A DNA stretch of 64,000 nt, taken from the NCBI GenBank assembly GCA_963971285.1, contig OZ020263.1, positions 4,712,001 to 4,776,000 on the forward strand, in the 5' to 3' direction. The translations under genes and the position numbers were made by a program. Source of the DNA: Astropecten irregularis (taxonomy: Eukaryota > Echinodermata > Asteroidea > Paxillosida > Astropectinidae). The notes under the pieces are model-generated. The model was not told the DNA's origin, did no database searches, and saw only the letters and a program-made list of their open reading frames with translations. Below, in pieces: positions 49,824 to 61,272 of the stretch (positions are counted from its first letter, which is position 1; each line of letters starts with the position of its first letter).

Positions 49824-51299
49824 TAAGTCAGCATTCAACAACAAAACTGACAATAAATCTTAAACTGATCAACTGAATTACAGAGAGTCACACAGCTGTT
49901 ATTGTGTATGCCAATTATCAGACATTTTGTGTTTGCTTCGTAAACATAATTTTTTTTGACAAATTTCCACTCTCCAGACAAGTCCATTTTATTCTCATTT
50001 TAACTTTATTTTTCATTGGTTCCCATGATGTATGGTAACCATGGCAAATAATAACAAATAAACATTCTTTGTATGAGCACATGATCAGAAGCTGCTTATT
50101 ATTATGCAGTTCAAACAAAAGGAGGTAATTCTTCAAAACCTTTCAGAAAACAAGTTTCTAAAAGACTGTAATAAAGTGTTAGGAGGTGAAGGACTCTGAT
50201 GATGTTTTAAGGGTTGTACAACATTGGTAACAAACAAAGCAAAAATTTTCACAGATTTATGTACAACTTACAGGCTATAAAACAGCAATGGTACATTGTA
50301 GCAACATATTGTGAAAATGTTTCTGCCTGAAATGCTGTATTTACCCAGAAAAGAGTCATTTTAAACAAACAGCAAAATATTTTTGATCTTTGGAAAGAAA
50401 AAATTTGAGATGGCTATTCCCACACAATTTGGCATAACAATTGCCATGTTTTTTTTCACTGTTTTCTACTGTTTCCAATGATCAATTGAGCTGAAAATTT
50501 CACAGGTGTGTTTTTATTCCATGACAAATCGAATTATGAGCAGCCTGCAGCTGCTCTGTCACCTTTACCATGTTGTACATGCCCTTTCAGCTGTTCAGGA
50601 GTGAAACTCTGAACAACAATTTGTGGTATAATATGACCTGGCAGTGTGAATCAGACTCCCCGATACAACAGTGCCTTCCAGAACTAAAGGAAAACCACAA
50701 AGCACTCTACAATATAAAACCAAGACCATCAAGTCCAAATTGTCAATCCTGAAACCATTGCAAATTTTTGGAGGAGAAACTTCTCTCTATTACCAAAATG
50801 GTTAAAAAGTACATTTCCCTGACTGGATAATATTTATGTATCATTGACTACATCTAATAATTATAGTATCGCCTACATTTTGGTTTTATAAAATTGTTTG
50901 ATTTTTATTCTGAAATTAAAAGGTTATGCAGTTGATACAAGTTTGAAAACCCAAACAATTTTTAATGTCAAAACCGGCTTTAAACTACCCAAACAGAAAT
51001 TTCTCAAGCACTATACATTGTATATTACTGCGAGAATTCAGCTGGTGGTTATGTCATGGTGTTGATGGGAGCATAAGCAGTATGCACATGAACATACACG
51101 TTCACTTTCAATGTACAGTACATGGATTGTTTTATTTGATATGTTTCCACTCATACATGTCATACAAACACAAATATGTAAAGTGTATGAGTTTGTTTTT
51201 AATTTGGCAAGTGTTGCTTACAGTAGTTATAAAGCAGTGCATGTGTGGTTTCATGACTTCTGATGATGAGCAACTGACCAAAGGTACTTTTTCAGGCAC

Positions 51300-51830
51300 C
51301 GCTAACATAGTGCTGGATAGCTCAGTTGGTACAGTACCGATATGGTATTATTATGGAGGTTGCAGGTTCCAATCCCCTTCAGGCAGTATTCTCTGTTCAA
51401 ATGACTAAAATGATCCTTGGGATATAGTAGTATTTGAGTAGTTTCATGGTTTCTGGCTCTAGCAACCAAGCAAAGGTAAGAGACAATTTGGGACACTCCA
51501 GACATACAGGGTCGGATGGCTCAGTTAGTGGAGTGCTGAAGTGGTTACTGTGGAGGATACGGGTTTGAATCCCACTTCTGGCAGTTTTTCTTTATTCACC
51601 CTAAATTGACAAATTAGATTAAATCTAGCCAGTTTCCTTTTGATAAATTTGAGAAGTTCAAACCCTCTTGGTTGGTTTAGAACAAAGATAATTGACTATA
51701 AGGGACACCGCCACCAACATAGGGCTGGATAGCTCAGTTGGTAAGAGCACCAGTACGGTATCACTGGTTCGAAACCCACTCCAGTCAATTTTTCTTTGTT
51801 CACTTTTCAATGACTTGGTTGAATAAGTTT
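51300..51830 (+). repeat. Three tRNA-derived SINE copies in a row
   Basis: tRNA-like A boxes (GGATAGCTCAGTTGG or GGATGGCTCAGTTAG) at about 51313, 51514 and 51726 are each followed by a B box (GGTTTGAATCC, GGTTCGAAACC). Each ends with a CAGTTTTTCTTTATTCAC-like tail. Intervening sequence shares CTTGGGATATAGTAG and GACTATAAGGGACACC with other copies. They are pseudo-tRNAs: no cloverleaf closes fully. Confidence 0.8.
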
Positions 51831-51982
51831 AGAGTATGAAATCATTATCTGAAATTGTTCTATGAAATTATTTCAAATATAACAAAGAACATTCAGAAGA
51901 TATTTGTTTTTTCTTGTGTCTAGACAATATATAGTTCTATATAGTTCTATAAATGAGTGTCCAGCCAATCGTCTTGCACTGG

Positions 51983-52222
51983 GGCCAATTTCATAGAGCT
52001 GCTTAGCACAAAAATTTGCTAAGCATGATATTTCTGTCTTAGTAAAAACAGGATTAACAAACAAATTTCCGTGTGATGTGTATCATTGCAATTGTTCTTT
52101 GCCTGTTGTTCGCTGACCATGAATATCAAATGGAATTTTCAATGGTGGTTTGTTTTTAATATTGGGGAAGCTATTTTTTGCTTAGCAATTTTTTGTGCTA
52201 AGCAGCTCTATGAAATTGGCCC
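51983..52222. mobile_element. GGCCAATTTCATAGAGCTGCTTAGC MITE, copy 2
   Basis: Clear inverted ends (GGCCAATTTCATAGAGCTGC and GCAGCTCTATGAAATTGGCC), 240 bp. The right end is 70 bp from the METAP1 stop codon, so it probably lies in the METAP1 3' UTR or just beyond. Partial copies are at about 44068-44290 and 56390-56460. Confidence 0.82.
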
Positions 52223-52291
52223 CTTGGTTGAGCTCCGGTCTAGACTTCTGGGTTGCAGTTGCTATTGGATTTCCTGGGTTCTAGTCATTGC

Positions 52292-55200
52292 CTACATCTG
52301 ATCCAGGAAGTGTGCCTGGCCGTTCTTGACGGTCCGAGCCGTCAGCACCCGGCATCCCGTCTCTGTTACCAGCAGTGTGTGCTCGAACTGGGCTGACCGC
52401 TTGCCGTCCTGAGTGACCGCTGTCCAGTTGTCCGGCCAAGTATCGTCCCTCCACGATCCTGCCGTACGAAGATGACAAAAACAGAAGAAAAAAAAAAGTA
52501 AGAATTTGACATTGGCATGGCAATCAAAGCTTATGGCGGTTAACGGTCAGTGGGACTGGCAATATTTCATTAGCAAAGGACAAAGACCATGAAATAAGAA
52601 TTTTTTATGAGTTTTCTATTTAGTGAACTTAAAATGTGCAATAAAACAAAGCAAAAAATGAAGAGTTTCCAGGTGCTTTGTATTAGGGAGAGAATACAAA
52701 TAATTTAATTTTAGGTTTGTATCAATGTGTATTTTTTTTTTATAATTACCTTCGCATATCATGGGTTCAATGGTGAATGCGTGGCCTGGTTTCATCACAC
52801 CTGTTGCCTTGTTCTCTGCAAAGGGTAAAGAACGTTAACAAAAATGAAACTATCAATTCATGTCCAATAATTAAAGCCACTAACATTTTGATTAACTTCA
52901 ATATCCATTTTCATTGAAAGGAAGTCTTTGTCAGTGGTGGTGATGGTGTATATTAAAGTGATTGGAGATTGGATTTATCATCTTGTCCCAATGACCGTGA
53001 CGACCGAACGACCACAACTTAATTATGTATGTATAGAGAGCATGCACGTGACGTCACTTGACAGCTTATCGGCCATTTTGGACGGCACGCGTACGCATGC
53101 ACGCGTACATATGCATTCGCGCGGTACCAGACAGCATCATATGCACGCACTTCTGCGTCCGGTTGATTTGCAAGCTATGCGAACGCATGTGGGTTACATG
53201 TATACACTGTACGGACGTGCATTAAACATTGCCGTCCAAAATGGCGTCCTGATCACGTGACTGCACGACCTCTATAAGGAGATTGACATCAAACCAAACA
53301 CATTGAAGTCATCGAACGGAATAACAATACAATTCATCATGATTTTCGCCTGAGTGAAAACTGGACGTGAAACTTGTTCCTATGCACTTACTTGCATAGT
53401 GAGGTACGCTGGGTGCTGTGTGGAATAACCTATGGATGCCGTGTCCGCAGTACGTCCGTACCACTGAGTATTTATGAGCCTGAGCATGTTTCTGGATGAT
53501 GTCGCCGATCTCCCGGTAGCGAACGCCCGGCCTGACTGCAATGTTTCAAACAAAGATAGTTAACGACAAGTGAAATTGACTGGATTGCATCAAAGTCATT
53601 GAAAAATAACAAAGAAAAATTGACTGGAGCGGGATTCGAACCAGCAACCTCCGGTGCTCTTACAAACTGAGCTATCCTGACCTATGTTGGTAGTGTCCCT
53701 AATAGTCAATTATCTTTGTTCGTTTGGCAGTCAGAAGCCATGAAACCACTCACAAACTGCAATATCCCAAGGATCATTGAAGTTACACGCAGCACTAGCA
53801 ATGCTGCAACTTGTGGTTATTTGATGATTATATTGATCTAAAAACCAGCAACCTCTTCAAGTGATCCCCCATGCAGCGGTCAAAATATCCACTAGACCGT
53901 GGACCGAGTCTAGCAATTTCAGTGTCGGTCTAGTGCAGTGAGTGACTACACAGGCCCGGCTGTCTAGTCGGTTTTCTTATTTCACAATAAAATAAAAAAG
54001 GAACACCCAAATATAACAGTTGATGTCTGATTTAAAATGTCATGGCACTGACAGGGCTTGTAGAAATAGTTCAGGTCTAGAAAGGGTCTTCAGTGACTAG
54101 ACCTGTTGTCCGGTACCAATTATGCATGAAATTCGACCTGCATGCCCATGTACTATTTCTCAGGTTGCAGTATTGCTGAAAAATGTTAATCTCCACTCTA
54201 CCACACATAATGTGACTAGCTAGACTCAGTAGCCTGTACCTGCTTCTATCGCTAGTTCCAGGCATTTGTTCGTGACGGACACCAACTCCTTGTATTTCTC
54301 CTCTACCTCGCCAACAAAGAACGTCTCATTCAGGTCGCCATGGAAACCGTTGTGATAAACAGTGATGTCAACTGCAAGAAAACATAATAATAAAAAAGAA
54401 AAGAAAAATATTTAGTAAAAACACACTTTTTTTGGAAAGTTGTCTTTCCGTGATAGGATATCACGCAACTTGGACATGTTGGATGTTTTTGTGAGATAAT
54501 GGGAGATAACCGGTCTTCAAGTCAACAGCGCACGAAATTGTGAGCATGCGTGCATTGTGACTTGAAGACCGGTTCTCCAAAGTCTCCCATTATCTCGGAA
54601 ACTCAGAAACTTTTTTCTTTTTAAATAAGCACGATTTTTAATGCTAAGCAAGAAAGAGCTCAGTGTAATTGTCCCCTCAGTGAAATTGGTCCCTGGTTAG
54701 AAATTTTACAAAGCAGTGTTTGAAGATCGTTACCATTCATTATGTCGCCATTTTCCATGGGTCGTTTATCGGGTATTCCGTGACATATAACCTCATTCAC
54801 AGACCTGAGACATAGTAACGAAAAAAGAAGAAAGAGATACTCGAAATGTATGACCAACTAAGCACCTAAAATGTCACTTAGCAAAATAAACACTGGTTAC
54901 TGGGTAAACTTTCATATGATGTGCACTGTTTACGACTGGTACCCGGCAAGGACATTTACTAAGCATGACTGATATCTGCTAAGCAAGACTGGAAGCTAGA
55001 AAGTAGCTTATGGTTGAGTAGAGTTTAATACTCACGTGCAGCAGGATTTAGGGAATTTGTGGTAGTTGAGGGGTGAGGGATAGCAATTCCTCTCGATGCA
55101 GGCCTTGTGGACTGCCTCGTCAATCTCGTCTGTCGTGACGCCCGGTTTGACCATCGCTGCTGCCACGTCCAACACCTCGCGTCCAAGCTGCTCCCAAAAA

Positions 55201-58200
55201 TTTAAAAATACAGTCATTATAAGTGCCCAGCAGGGCTGGATAAGGTATATGAGGAATGCATTGCAGGACAGTTTCCACCAAAAATGTGAATGCTAACTCC
55301 CATAAGCAATGGCTATCCATGAAATGTATTCTGTCGCTAAGCTTAGAAGCACTCCTTATGTAAAGGGTCAAAGCCCTAAGCCTCTGCACCTAACACACAA
55401 GAGTTGCTTACCATATATTACCAAGCCTGGAATCAAACGGAGGCCATGGAGGCCATGGCCTTCATTGCCCTGGTTCTTGGCCTTCGTGCCTCCTTCAAAT
55501 GTTTCCATAGACATTATGATTTTCCAATGCAAGTGCCCCTTGCAATGGAAAAGTGGCCTTGCCCTTTTCAGATCCAAATTCAAGGCCTGACAAATTAGAA
55601 ACAATAAATTTTTTGCAAGATTCAAAACAAACAAACATTTGAGCAAAAATCCACTGCCTACCCTGCATGCAACTGTCAGGCCCTCTATCTCCTCTGCCGT
55701 CAAACATTTGATCTGAGAGCTTCCTCTTACAGCCATCTCACTGGTGGGAAAACCTGTGTAGAGCGCAACAACCAGAAAATGCTACAATTAACGGGCGGTT
55801 CACAATAGAGAGACTCCGAACGTTTGCAATGCGTTGGCCAATCACAATGCGCTGAATCAGTCGACCCTTTTCCAGAAGCGCATTGGGTCGACAAATTCCG
55901 TGGCATTGTGATTGGCCAACTTGTTGCAAACTCTTACCACGGTTCGTGCGCGCAGCACTGTGCATAAAATACCAGTCGCGTCACGCGTGGAGTAACATCC
56001 TGGTACTGTATTTGGAGTCTACTGCGGCTGCTCAGTCACCCCAGGAAAGATGGCGGCTGCGCATCCACGCCGGAGTTATCTATTTACATGTAACTCTATG
56101 GCCGACCCAAACTTGGTTCCATCTTCGGCTCCAACCCATACACTGTCTTTTAAAACAAAATTACAAGTAAAAAACTGCTGCAAGCTGCTCACCAACCAAA
56201 ATAATGACGTGAAATATACAAAATGCTAGGAGTTCGGAGGGCATAGGAGGTACAGTATTCGGTTTTAAACAGGAAAATGCAGCTTACAATTTAGCGAAAA
56301 ACCTGAAACAAATAAAGCTGGACGCTAATCAAAAGGAAACGATATCAAATGAAGATTTGATTGGTACTGGTAATCCTATATTTTTTTAATCAAGGAAAAT
56401 TGTCCATGCTATGTGATTTGTTTGTGCTTATAAGCAGCTCTATCAAACTGGGCCCTAGAAGCATGCATCTTCTTTGGTGAATGTTTTTTCAGGAAGCTTT
56501 CTCTTACCATCTGGATGATCTGCATAATCTGGTCGGCCGATGCCTTCAGGGACAACACGTGATTCAGACTGTGGATGCAGAATTAGAAACAGGTCCATTT
56601 CAAACAACTTAACTCTCAATAAATCTCTCCACATAACTATAGAAGAAGCATCCAGACACCACATCCATTTGACGATGTGAGTTGGTAAACACCTGATGTT
56701 TACAATCTTACAGTATACTCGTCCAAACACTGCCTTGTTTTATATTGGTATTAAAATAGGCATGCCAATAGAAATGCAAACTATGCCCTTGGCAATTACA
56801 AAACAAAACCCAGAACAGCATCAAGGCATGGATGATCAGAGGCACCAAGGCAATGACCAGGGGCACTAAGGCAAGGATCGGGGCTAGACACCAAGGCAAT
56901 GATCAGGGGCACCAAGGCAATGATCATCGAGGCACCAAGGCAATGATCAGAGGCACCAAGGCAATGATCAGGGGCACCAAGGCAATGACCAGGGGCACCA
57001 AGGCAATGACCAGGGGCATCAAGGCAATGACCAAGGGCATCAAGGCAATGACCAAGGGCATCAAGGCAATGACCAGGGGCATCAAGGCAATGACCAAGGG
57101 CACCAAGGCAATGACCAGATGCATCAAGGCAATGACCAGGGGCATCAAGGCAATGACAAGGGGCATCAAGGCAATGACAAGGGAACCAAAGCAGTGGCCC
57201 GAGCACAAGATCATGGAAAAAGAGCAATGGGTCACCAAGGCCTCCCTTTCCTCATTTCCTCAGTGAAGTCCAAGCCTACTTTACTTACCAGTGGGAACGG
57301 ACGTAGCTGGCCAGTGAACATGTACCCGGGCCATGGGTTGTAGATCTTGGTATTCAGTTGCTGGGAGATTCGTTCCTTCTTGTGAACCTGTTTATGATCA
57401 TTCCAATTACCCTTGAAACATTCCTGTTAAGAAGGATAAAACTGAATCAAATTATTCAAACATGTCAAAGGAAATTGTATCAGAGTGGTATATCATGTAC
57501 CACAGTAGTACTTTACTAGAAATCATAAATGTAGTACAGTTATTTGGGGGGGGGGGGGTTCCCAAACTTCACAATTGCCATTTTATGAAAGCTCTGTTAA
57601 TTAATTAATGGAACGATTGTTTTCAGTTGTTGTTGGTACACGCTGTCGGCAATTAGCATGGTTGGCGATTATAAAGTTCGGGACCCTCCTGTGTTTTTAT
57701 CACACGCCTGAACGAACGTGAATATGTTCCGTTGTGCATGCTGTCCACAATGATAAAAACACAGGACGGTTCTGAACTTTTTATCGCCGCATCATTAGGA
57801 TGACCCGTGCTGAGCACTACATGTAGTTCTACACTCAGTAAAACTAAGAATGAACTACAATTACAAAGGCAAAATTAATAACTTAATTAAGAACAGTCTT
57901 CAAAACAGCACAGTTTAGCATGCACAAGCAATATTAAAAGCATGTTTTTGCTAAATTGAAAGTAATGCTGGCAGTTAGTAGTGCAGTACAACAGACTCCC
58001 AGTCCACCATGCCCACTGAGTGCAGTCAGTAGAAGTATACTGTACATTGGTATAGGCCAGGGGCCGATTTCACTTAAATTTTGTGATCATCGCTTAACTC
58101 AACTTCTCAAGAAGCCCAAATCCTTCGTTATTTTGGCTTTAGCGATGATCGCAAAACGTTAGTGAAATCGGCCCCTGAACTCTGCATTCACTCTGCTGTA

Positions 58201-58556
58201 TGCACTTGGTAGTGAAGTACTGTGTACTGTATCATGTACAGATGTACAGGCCTAACGTACACATGGTACAGTACACAGGTACAGTATAGTACTTTTTTAG
58301 TAGGCTACAGTGAATGAGAGCTGGCTAATGCAGTTCAACACGTGTGGTGTGGTTCACTGTGCGGCTGTATTCAACTTTAAGTCCGTAGATTTTGTATCAT
58401 AAATCACAACACACTGCTAGAGTGTTTCACATAAATGAATGTCCGTACCTGAGAGCAGAAGTATGATCCTTGAATCCCTAGCTTGATGCAAGTAGGACAT
58501 TGCAATCGCGATGCTTTACCGCAGCCGACAGTAATGCACGTTTTCTCACTCGCCAT
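52292..58556 (-). CDS. METAP1: Methionine aminopeptidase 1, complete
   Basis: Ten exons: 58449-58556, 57289-57423, 56508-56568, 55662-55753, 55036-55187, 54734-54804, 54240-54371, 53392-53535, 52750-52815 and 52292-52458. They give 375 residues (human 386) with consistent phases. It removes the initiator methionine from nascent cytosolic proteins at the ribosome. The N-terminal C6H2 zinc finger is intact (C7, C12, C20, C23, C34, C38, H46, H50; [19 protein letters not shown]). The linker is shorter than in human. The catalytic domain has the five metal ligands D208 (VDITVYHNG), D219 (HGDLNETFF), H282 (YCGHGIH), E315 ([10 protein letters not shown]) and E346 (QFEHTLL). The intron between exons 2 and 3 contains a 21-bp minisatellite. 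The gene faces ADH5 tail to tail with a 4.5 kb gap. Confidence 0.97.
53032..53276. mobile_element. Foldback element with GCACGTGA and GGCCATTTTGGACGG arms
   Basis: GGCCATTTTGGACGG at 53070 and CCGTCCAAAATGGC at 53231 are inverted, as are the outer GCACGTGACGTCA and GATCACGTGACTGC. It is GC-rich with ACGCGTACGC runs. It lies in the METAP1 intron just before exon 8 on the plus strand. Confidence 0.6.
53585..53830 (-). repeat. tRNA-derived SINE, minus strand, METAP1 intron
   Basis: Reading the minus strand gives ATAGGTCAGGATAGCTCAGT, a B box and GTCAATTTTTCTTTGTTATT at the tail. Upstream is the shared block with CTTGGGATATTGCAGTTTGT. Confidence 0.82.
54493..54596. repeat. 104-bp foldback in a METAP1 intron
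   Basis: GAGATAATGGGAGATAACCG, then GTCTTCAAGTCA, pair with TGACTTGAAGACCGGTTCTC and CCCATTATCTC. About 35-bp arms. Confidence 0.8.
55820..55932. repeat. 113-bp foldback in a METAP1 intron
   Basis: GTTTGCAATGCGTTGGCCAA and TCACAATGCG pair with CGCATTGTGATTGGCC-type sequence and GTTGCAAAC at the right; GTCGACCC lies near the centre in both orientations. Confidence 0.65.
56830..57215. repeat. 21-bp minisatellite in a METAP1 intron
   Basis: About 17-18 tandem units of CAAGGCAATGACCAGGGGCA plus one base, with small variants. Because 21 is a multiple of three, all frames stay open and produce spurious long ORFs on both strands. Confidence 0.95.
57664..57787. mobile_element. GCGATTATAAAGTTCGGGACC MITE, copy 1 (copy 2 at 59380-59519)
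   Basis: GCGATTATAAAGTTCGGGAC, then CCTCCTGTGTTTTTATCA, are inverted at the right end. Copy 2 shares TTTGGGACCCTCCTGTGA and GGTCTCGAACATTACAATCG. One copy is in METAP1 intron 1 and one upstream of METAP1. Confidence 0.72.
58061..58177. mobile_element. GGGGCCGATTTCACT MITE
   Basis: Inverted ends GGGCCGATTTCACTTAA and TTAGTGAAATCGGCCC, with inner pair GCGATGATCGCAAAA. About 117 bp, in METAP1 intron 1, the same group as the 24.6 kb copy. Confidence 0.75.
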
Positions 58557-59600
58557 TTTGCCTCATTCGTATTGATTATTTTTTCAAGATCATTATCAGG
58601 GTCTGAAATCCTTCAAGAATGTTCAAGCCTATGTACTAGTGTTCATCATTAAAATATGGATAATTTTTAAAATTCAATACAATTTTTAACAAAACACCAC
58701 TTACATCAAACATAATGGACATTCAATTTACATTTTCGTTGAATTTTAGAAGTTTTGCGAGATTTATAATGTTTTTAAAGATTTTTTATTATCTTTAGGA
58801 TGGGTGTCAAGTTTTTAGGATCTTGAAAGATTTTTCAAGCAGTGGTAAAAATGCCAAGGAACCCGACTACACTTTACGTATGTAAATTGCGTGTGTTGAA
58901 GACAGGGGACTAGATTTTCGACCCTCGTATTATTTCTGTGTACAAAATATTGATGGCGCGCCATCGGGAGGGAAAATTCAACTTTGGCTTCGCTGCATTA
59001 ATGTGAATAATATTCAGCTAGTTATGGGATGAATTCTTGTTAAGTTGTAGTTACAGAAAACTGTAAGTGTACTTGCTTAGTCTTTGTGAAGTAGGGTAGT
59101 GTTGCTGTGATTGCTTTTATAATAATTCTACATTTATTGAATTAAATTGATTGAAAGTTTACACAACTTCACAAGTTCCTTCAATTCTGCATGTCCCATG
59201 ATCTGATTAGTGATTAGGCCTACACACAGTTAGGACGGTCATGACTACCGCCGTACCGGTAATACAGATTTTAGGCCGGAGGGGAAGGCTAGACATGTTT
59301 GTGCATGACTGGTCGTGGAGAAACACAACACGTTCCATGGGCCTTGTGACTAGTACTAGCCTTTCATGCCTTTACAGCGATTGTAAATTAAGTTTGGGAC
59401 CCTCCTGTGACTGTGAGTGACTGTGTTTTATTGCACACGGGGCATGCGCAACGGAACGTTTTCATGGTTGTACCAGTGTGTGATAGAAACACAGAAAGGT
59501 CTCGAACATTACAATCGCCACTATGACATTACGAGTATGACTGGCACTGCAGTGACTGCACTACACTTACATGTACCATACTTAATTAAACGGGTGCCAG

Positions 59601-60592
59601 TCAACTCGGTCCGTAACCAACTCGGTCCGAGTCAACTCGGTCCGTGACCAACTCGGTCCGAGACCAACTCGGTCCGTGGCCAACTCGGTCCGTGGCCAAC
59701 TCGGTCCGTGGCCAACTCGGTCCGAGGCCAACTCGGTCCGTGACCAACTCGGTCCGTGACCAACTCGGTCCGTGACCAACTCGGTCCCTATGGGAAAACG
59801 TACACAAACAAGAATCCATGCAGTTTGCTGCAGCAGTGTACAACATGTAGGCTATTTGCATTAATGTTTTTAATGTCATCATAACATAATATGTTTTGCT
59901 TGTGGCTGAAACCGTGAAGAAATAAATTATGTCTTATTATGTTGATACCATAATTATTTGATAAAATGGCACAATACAATTTTAATTAAAATATTAATTA
60001 AATTATACACGAAGTCAAATGCCTTATGAAAATGTGCTTTTTATGTTTAGAATTAATAAATCAATTAATGATAATAATGATGATTGTTTTGTGTTTTTGT
60101 TTTTGCTTTTTTAGCTTTGTTTTGATTAATCTGTGTATATACATATAACATAATTTAACATAAGATTTATAATTGGCAGGTGTTTGGGAAGGCACGTCTT
60201 TTGAAGACAGGGTTTTTTTTTTTTTTTTTTTTTTACTTTTTGTCAGGCCCTGGGCAGCACCTGCCAATGTATTTTTCATTCTTTAATGTTTTTAAGATAA
60301 TAAATGAAATAAATAAATAAATATACCTAAATAAATAGTTTAATTCACGCAATTTGCGAGACTTCGTACTCGTTTTGCTGCAACAAAATTACCAGACGTT
60401 TTTGCGTGCATATTCCCATAGGGACCGAGTTGGTCACGGACCGAGTTGGCCACGGACCGAGTTGGTTACGGACCGAGTTGGCCTCGGACCGAGTTGGTTA
60501 CAGACCGAGATGGTCATGGACCAAGTTGGTTACGGACCGAGTTGGTCACGGACCGAGTTGACTCGGACCGAGTTGGTTACGGACCGAGTTGA
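59601..60592. mobile_element. Element whose terminal inverted repeats are a 15-16-bp minisatellite
   Basis: The left block 59601-59797 is a tandem array of CAACTCGGTCCGTGAC-type units. The right block 60415-60592 is the same array inverted. The outermost unit order is the same on both sides, and the inner edges match (GGTCCCTATGGGAAAACG and the inverse at 60412). Between them is about 615 bp of AT-rich DNA without a gene, with a poly-T run at about 60210-60232. Confidence 0.8.
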
Positions 60593-60699
60593 CCTGAAAC
60601 CAGTACTGTTCTTAGCTTAGCCTTAGACTAGCTAGTTTCCTAAACTTTTTAGTTATTTTAAAATAAAAACATGGTCAGCATGGCTAGGGCCTAGTTCAG

Positions 60700-60815
60700 T
60701 AGTTGCGATGATTGTCATCCTTGGCCTTGGTCTGACGTAGACATGGGGACTTGGACCCGCCACCTTAGGTCCAAGGCCCCATGATGTCAGACCAAGGCTA
60801 GTACTGTTAGTACTG
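60700..60815. mobile_element. Diverged fragment of the TAGTTGCGATGA terminal-repeat family
   Basis: TAGTTGCGATGATTGTCATC starts at about 60711 and is followed by an inverted pair (CTTGGCCTTGGTCTGAC and GTCAGACCAAGG). No convincing right terminus or target duplication was seen. Confidence 0.5.
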
Positions 60816-61197
60816 AAACTACCAGTACTTACTGTACTGGAAACATACAAACAAAGTTTTAAAAGAAAAAAAAAACCTGAGCTTTCCTTTTAGCGCTAAG
60901 GAAGTATATGGGCAATTCTCCATGGGAGAGGAAAAAATGCCAAAATTAAATCTGTACATATTGAATCTTTTTTGTACTTTTTCCAGACCACAATTTAATG
61001 GGGAATTCAGATCAAAAATAAAATTTCCAAAAAATGTATATTTTTTGGTAAAAACAGTGATTTTTGCAATTTATGATTAAAAACGTGCAGATTTGGTAAA
61101 AAAAATATTTTTTGAGTTTATTTACTTTCTGAGTAACAGGGAAAAGGGTTGATTTATTTTTTGATGTTACATGTTAGCAACATTACTGGGGGTCATA

Positions 61198-61240
61198 AAA
61201 ATATATATATAAATATATATATATATTATATATATAGTGT
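61198..61240. repeat. AT dinucleotide-rich microsatellite
   Basis: Mostly alternating A and T. Confidence 0.9.
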
Positions 61241-61272
61241 AGGCCTCAATTTAAAAATGTCAATTTTTGCAC

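Larger units (their letters stand above)
47786..52291. other. ADH5 / METAP1 convergent intergenic region
   Basis: No gene was seen. After the ADH5 stop there is a poly-T run (47879-47896) and an AT-rich, probably 3' UTR stretch. The region then holds the MITE at 48916-49081, the TA-MITE at 49478-49823 with its decayed relative, the three SINEs and the MITE next to the METAP1 stop. Confidence 0.7.

Noticed and set aside
51722-51790. Possible tRNA gene with A and B boxes
   Set aside because: The acceptor stem does not pair and the sequence continues into a SINE tail shared with many copies, so it is a tRNA-derived SINE.
56796-57266. Frames of more than 100 codons on both strands
   Set aside because: They are produced by the 21-bp minisatellite and read through a METAP1 intron.
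59582-59882. Repetitive frames with a WSRTELVTDRVG pattern (also 60354-60620)
   Set aside because: These are translations of the inverted minisatellite blocks, with no conserved domain.
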